Under the pieces are notes generated by a model. The model worked only from the letters and a program-made list of their open reading frames with translations, was not told the origin of the DNA and did not search any database. DNA of 64,000 nucleotides from Patescibacteria group bacterium (lineage in GTDB: Bacteria; Patescibacteriota; Microgenomatia; UBA1406; GWC2-37-13): NCBI GenBank assembly GCA_026004455.1, contig BPJE01000001.1:124001-188000 (forward strand). Reading direction: 5' to 3'. Positions 62,814 to 64,000 of this stretch are shown here, piece by piece. How positions within the stretch are numbered: the stretch's first letter is position 1; each line of letters begins with the position of its first letter. Made by a program: the position numbers and the translations under genes.

Positions 62814-63357
62814 GTTTTTTGCTTAATAATTTATTAATTTGATCAACAATTTTTGATGGATAAGGAACATCATTAAACTCAATATAATTTTCCATACCTG
62901 CTGTTTGAATATATATTGATCCATAATCAAAAAGAGAGCCAAAAAATCCACTACCTTTTATAGTAATATCCTCAATATTATTAATCCTAGCAGTTGTTAT
63001 TTCTCGATATAAAATACCACTAAAATCTATATCAACTAATCTTTTATTAGTTAAAATTCCAACATTAAAGTACCAATGTAAAAAATAATAAAAAGCAAAA
63101 CTTGCAATAAAAACAATCGCAAAACAATTAAAAACAAAAATTTTATTCAAACTTAAAAATTGAGGAAGAAAAAAATTAATAAATATTGTCAAAATAATAA
63201 GAATTATTGTATTCATTATCCAGCCTAACTGAGTAAAAGGATGAGCTCGCATCAGAAGAATAACTCTTTCTCCTTCTTCATATGTCTCAAACTTTATATC
63301 AGGATTTATCTGATATGAAAAAAACAGTCGACTCTCTCTTTTGATATTGTTTTCCAT
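62803..63357 (-). CDS. PH-domain membrane protein (YdbS-like, bPH2)
   Basis: A 184-residue protein with polar N-terminus, two helices (about 45-70 and 74-98), then a bacterial PH domain: NVGILTNKRLVDIDFSGILYREITTARINNIEDITIKGSGFFGSLFDYGSIYIQTAG. The TNKRL and I.....G.....F..GSI.I.T segments are the bPH2 pattern. Function is unknown in most bacteria; membrane surface stress or lipid sensing has been suggested for related proteins. It is the first gene of a unit with the small membrane and PP2C-like genes. TATAAT lies 8 nt before its start and overlaps the 5S promoter. Confidence 0.75.
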   Translation of the reverse strand: MENNIKRESRLFFSYQINPDIKFETYEEGERVILLMRAHPFTQLGWIMNTIILIILTIFINFFLPQFLSLNKIFVFNCFAIVFIASFAFYYFLHWYFNVGILTNKRLVDIDFSGILYREITTARINNIEDITIKGSGFFGSLFDYGSIYIQTAGMENYIEFNDVPYPSKIVDQINKLLSKKHVE

Positions 63358-63365
63358 TTAGAAAT

Positions 63366-63375
63366 ATTATATAAT
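63366..63375. promoter_or_regulatory. Overlapping divergent -10 boxes for 5S rRNA and the PH-domain gene
   Basis: TATAAT on the plus strand (63370-63375) lies 6 nt before the 5S rRNA 5' end, with TTGTTT (63347-63352) at 17 nt. On the minus strand TATAAT (63366-63371 reversed) lies 8 nt before the PH-domain ATG. The two boxes share bases. Confidence 0.6.
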
Positions 63376-63381
63376 ATTATT

Positions 63382-63502
63382 GTCCCGGTTATTAGAGCGA
63401 CTTGGAACCACCCTTCCTCATCCCGAACAAGGAAGTGAAACGAGTCAGCGCCGATGATACTTCCCGACCTAGTCGGGAGGGAAAGTAGGTCATAGCCGGG
63501 AC
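63382..63502 (+). rRNA. rrf: 5S ribosomal RNA
   Basis: A complete 5S RNA: terminal stem GTCCCGGTTAT (63382-63392) pairs with ATAGCCGGGAC (63492-63502), with one G-U. The conserved core CCATCCCGAACAAGGAAGTGAAACG-like segment (here CTCATCCCGAAC, then GGAAGTGAAACGAGTCAGCGCCGATG) and the helix IV/V region GGGAAAGTAGGTCATAGC are present; total 121 nt. GC content is far above its surroundings, as expected of rRNA in an AT-rich genome. No 16S or 23S gene is adjacent. It has its own -10 box. Confidence 0.93.
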
Positions 63503-63512
63503 ATTTTTTTAT
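63503..63512 (+). terminator. T-run after 5S rRNA
   Basis: ATTTTTTTATT follows directly after the 5S terminal stem, whose long G/C-rich helix can itself act as the terminator hairpin. Confidence 0.5.
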
Positions 63513-63958
63513 TATATCTTTTTACAACCATTAACTAGATCTTTTAAACTCATATTTTTTGGTAAATAAATTTTAGAGATATTTTCCAATTGATTTATAT
63601 CCATATTTAAATAACTTTCAATAAAAGAGGCATAAGGCGATAAATCATATTTTTTTATCTGGCCAAGACTATTGATTTCTAAATTAATTTTTCTCTTATT
63701 AATCTCTAATTTATATTTTTCATTATTAAATTGATATTGACATAACCAATGATCATCTAAACTAATACTAATTTTTTCTATTTTTTGTGTTATTATTGAT
63801 GTTGGCGTTATTGATATTTTTATTTCTTTTTTTAACGGATAATTAGTTTTAAAACTAATCTCTTTTTTTTGATTAAACTTTATAATTAAAGCAAGAATAA
63901 CAATAATAATTGGTGTGATAATTACTGCTTTAGATACATAATGAAAGAAATCATCCAT
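63512..63958 (-). CDS. Membrane-anchored hypothetical protein
   Basis: A 148-residue protein with one N-terminal helix (about residues 10-28) and an extracytoplasmic domain (about 30-148) with alternating beta-like segments and two cysteines. I do not recognise a family. It converges on the 5S rRNA gene. Its start is 42 nt from the window end. Confidence 0.5.
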   Translation of the reverse strand: MDDFFHYVSKAVIITPIIIVILALIIKFNQKKEISFKTNYPLKKEIKISITPTSIITQKIEKISISLDDHWLCQYQFNNEKYKLEINKRKINLEINSLGQIKKYDLSPYASFIESYLNMDINQLENISKIYLPKNMSLKDLVNGCKKI

Positions 63959-64000
63959 AAACTTATTTTATCAAAGAAAAAATGCTATTTTTATGCTAAA

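Overview
The window looks like a piece of a very AT-rich, streamlined bacterial chromosome of the Candidate Phyla Radiation (Patescibacteria; a Microgenomates-like member is my best guess, not proven). The signs are the extreme A/T richness, genes packed with 0-20 nt gaps or overlaps, almost no metabolic genes, many small membrane-anchored proteins of unknown function, VirB2-like two-helix proteins, short versions of housekeeping proteins (ValS, YidC, DnaG), and an ATP-dependent DNA ligase. UGA is a normal stop here: release factor 2 is encoded (16834-17841) and several genes end in TGA inside ATGA-type overlaps.

Layout. 1-11.5 kb: a surface-glycosylation island of polytopic ArnT/PMT-like glycosyltransferases with GT2 and GT4 enzymes. 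11.5-15 kb: a CPBP protease, sigma factor RpoD and primase DnaG on the minus strand. 15.2-24.6 kb: cell envelope and division genes (PilM-like/LytR_C protein, RF2, FtsE-FtsX-M23 peptidase, lamin-tail protein, CAP protein, nucleotidyltransferase). 24.6-34.8 kb: the transcription/translation block rpoB-rpoC-rpsL-rpsG-fusA. 34.8-40.7 kb: RecF, a UMP-kinase/methyltransferase fusion, a VirB2-like protein and an enlarged ClpC. 40.7-48.6 kb: exported C39-like peptidase, anchored proteins, a protein of about 1,250 residues, and VirB2-like and VirB6/TrbL-like membrane proteins that resemble a reduced type IV secretion/pilus module. 48.6-52.3 kb: valS-rpmH-yidC-jag without rnpA. 52.3-64 kb: a YYY-domain (DUF2298) membrane protein, a compact candidate small RNA, a 50-residue protein with a textbook promoter, an EEP-fold hydrolase, two GT2 enzymes, DNA ligase, a Fic protein, two more VirB2-like proteins, a PP2C-like/propeller membrane protein, a PH-domain protein, and a stand-alone 5S rRNA.

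Three patterns run through the window. (1) Many genes have a -10 box 6-7 nt before the ATG; the 5S rRNA 5' end and the candidate small RNA lie at the same distance from their own -10 boxes, so these mRNAs are probably leaderless. (2) GC-rich palindromic elements and 7-bp-period A/T repeats occur between genes and, in frame, inside lig, valS and probably clpC, resembling the palindromic elements known from Rickettsia genes. (3) About 17 single-base disruptions, mostly one extra base in a homopolymer, break genes including rpoB (3), rpoC (3), clpC (2) and jag. Because several are essential, uncorrected sequence errors are the simplest explanation, but the sequence alone cannot exclude slippage or real polymorphism. 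I found no tRNA genes, CRISPR arrays, transposases or phage genes.
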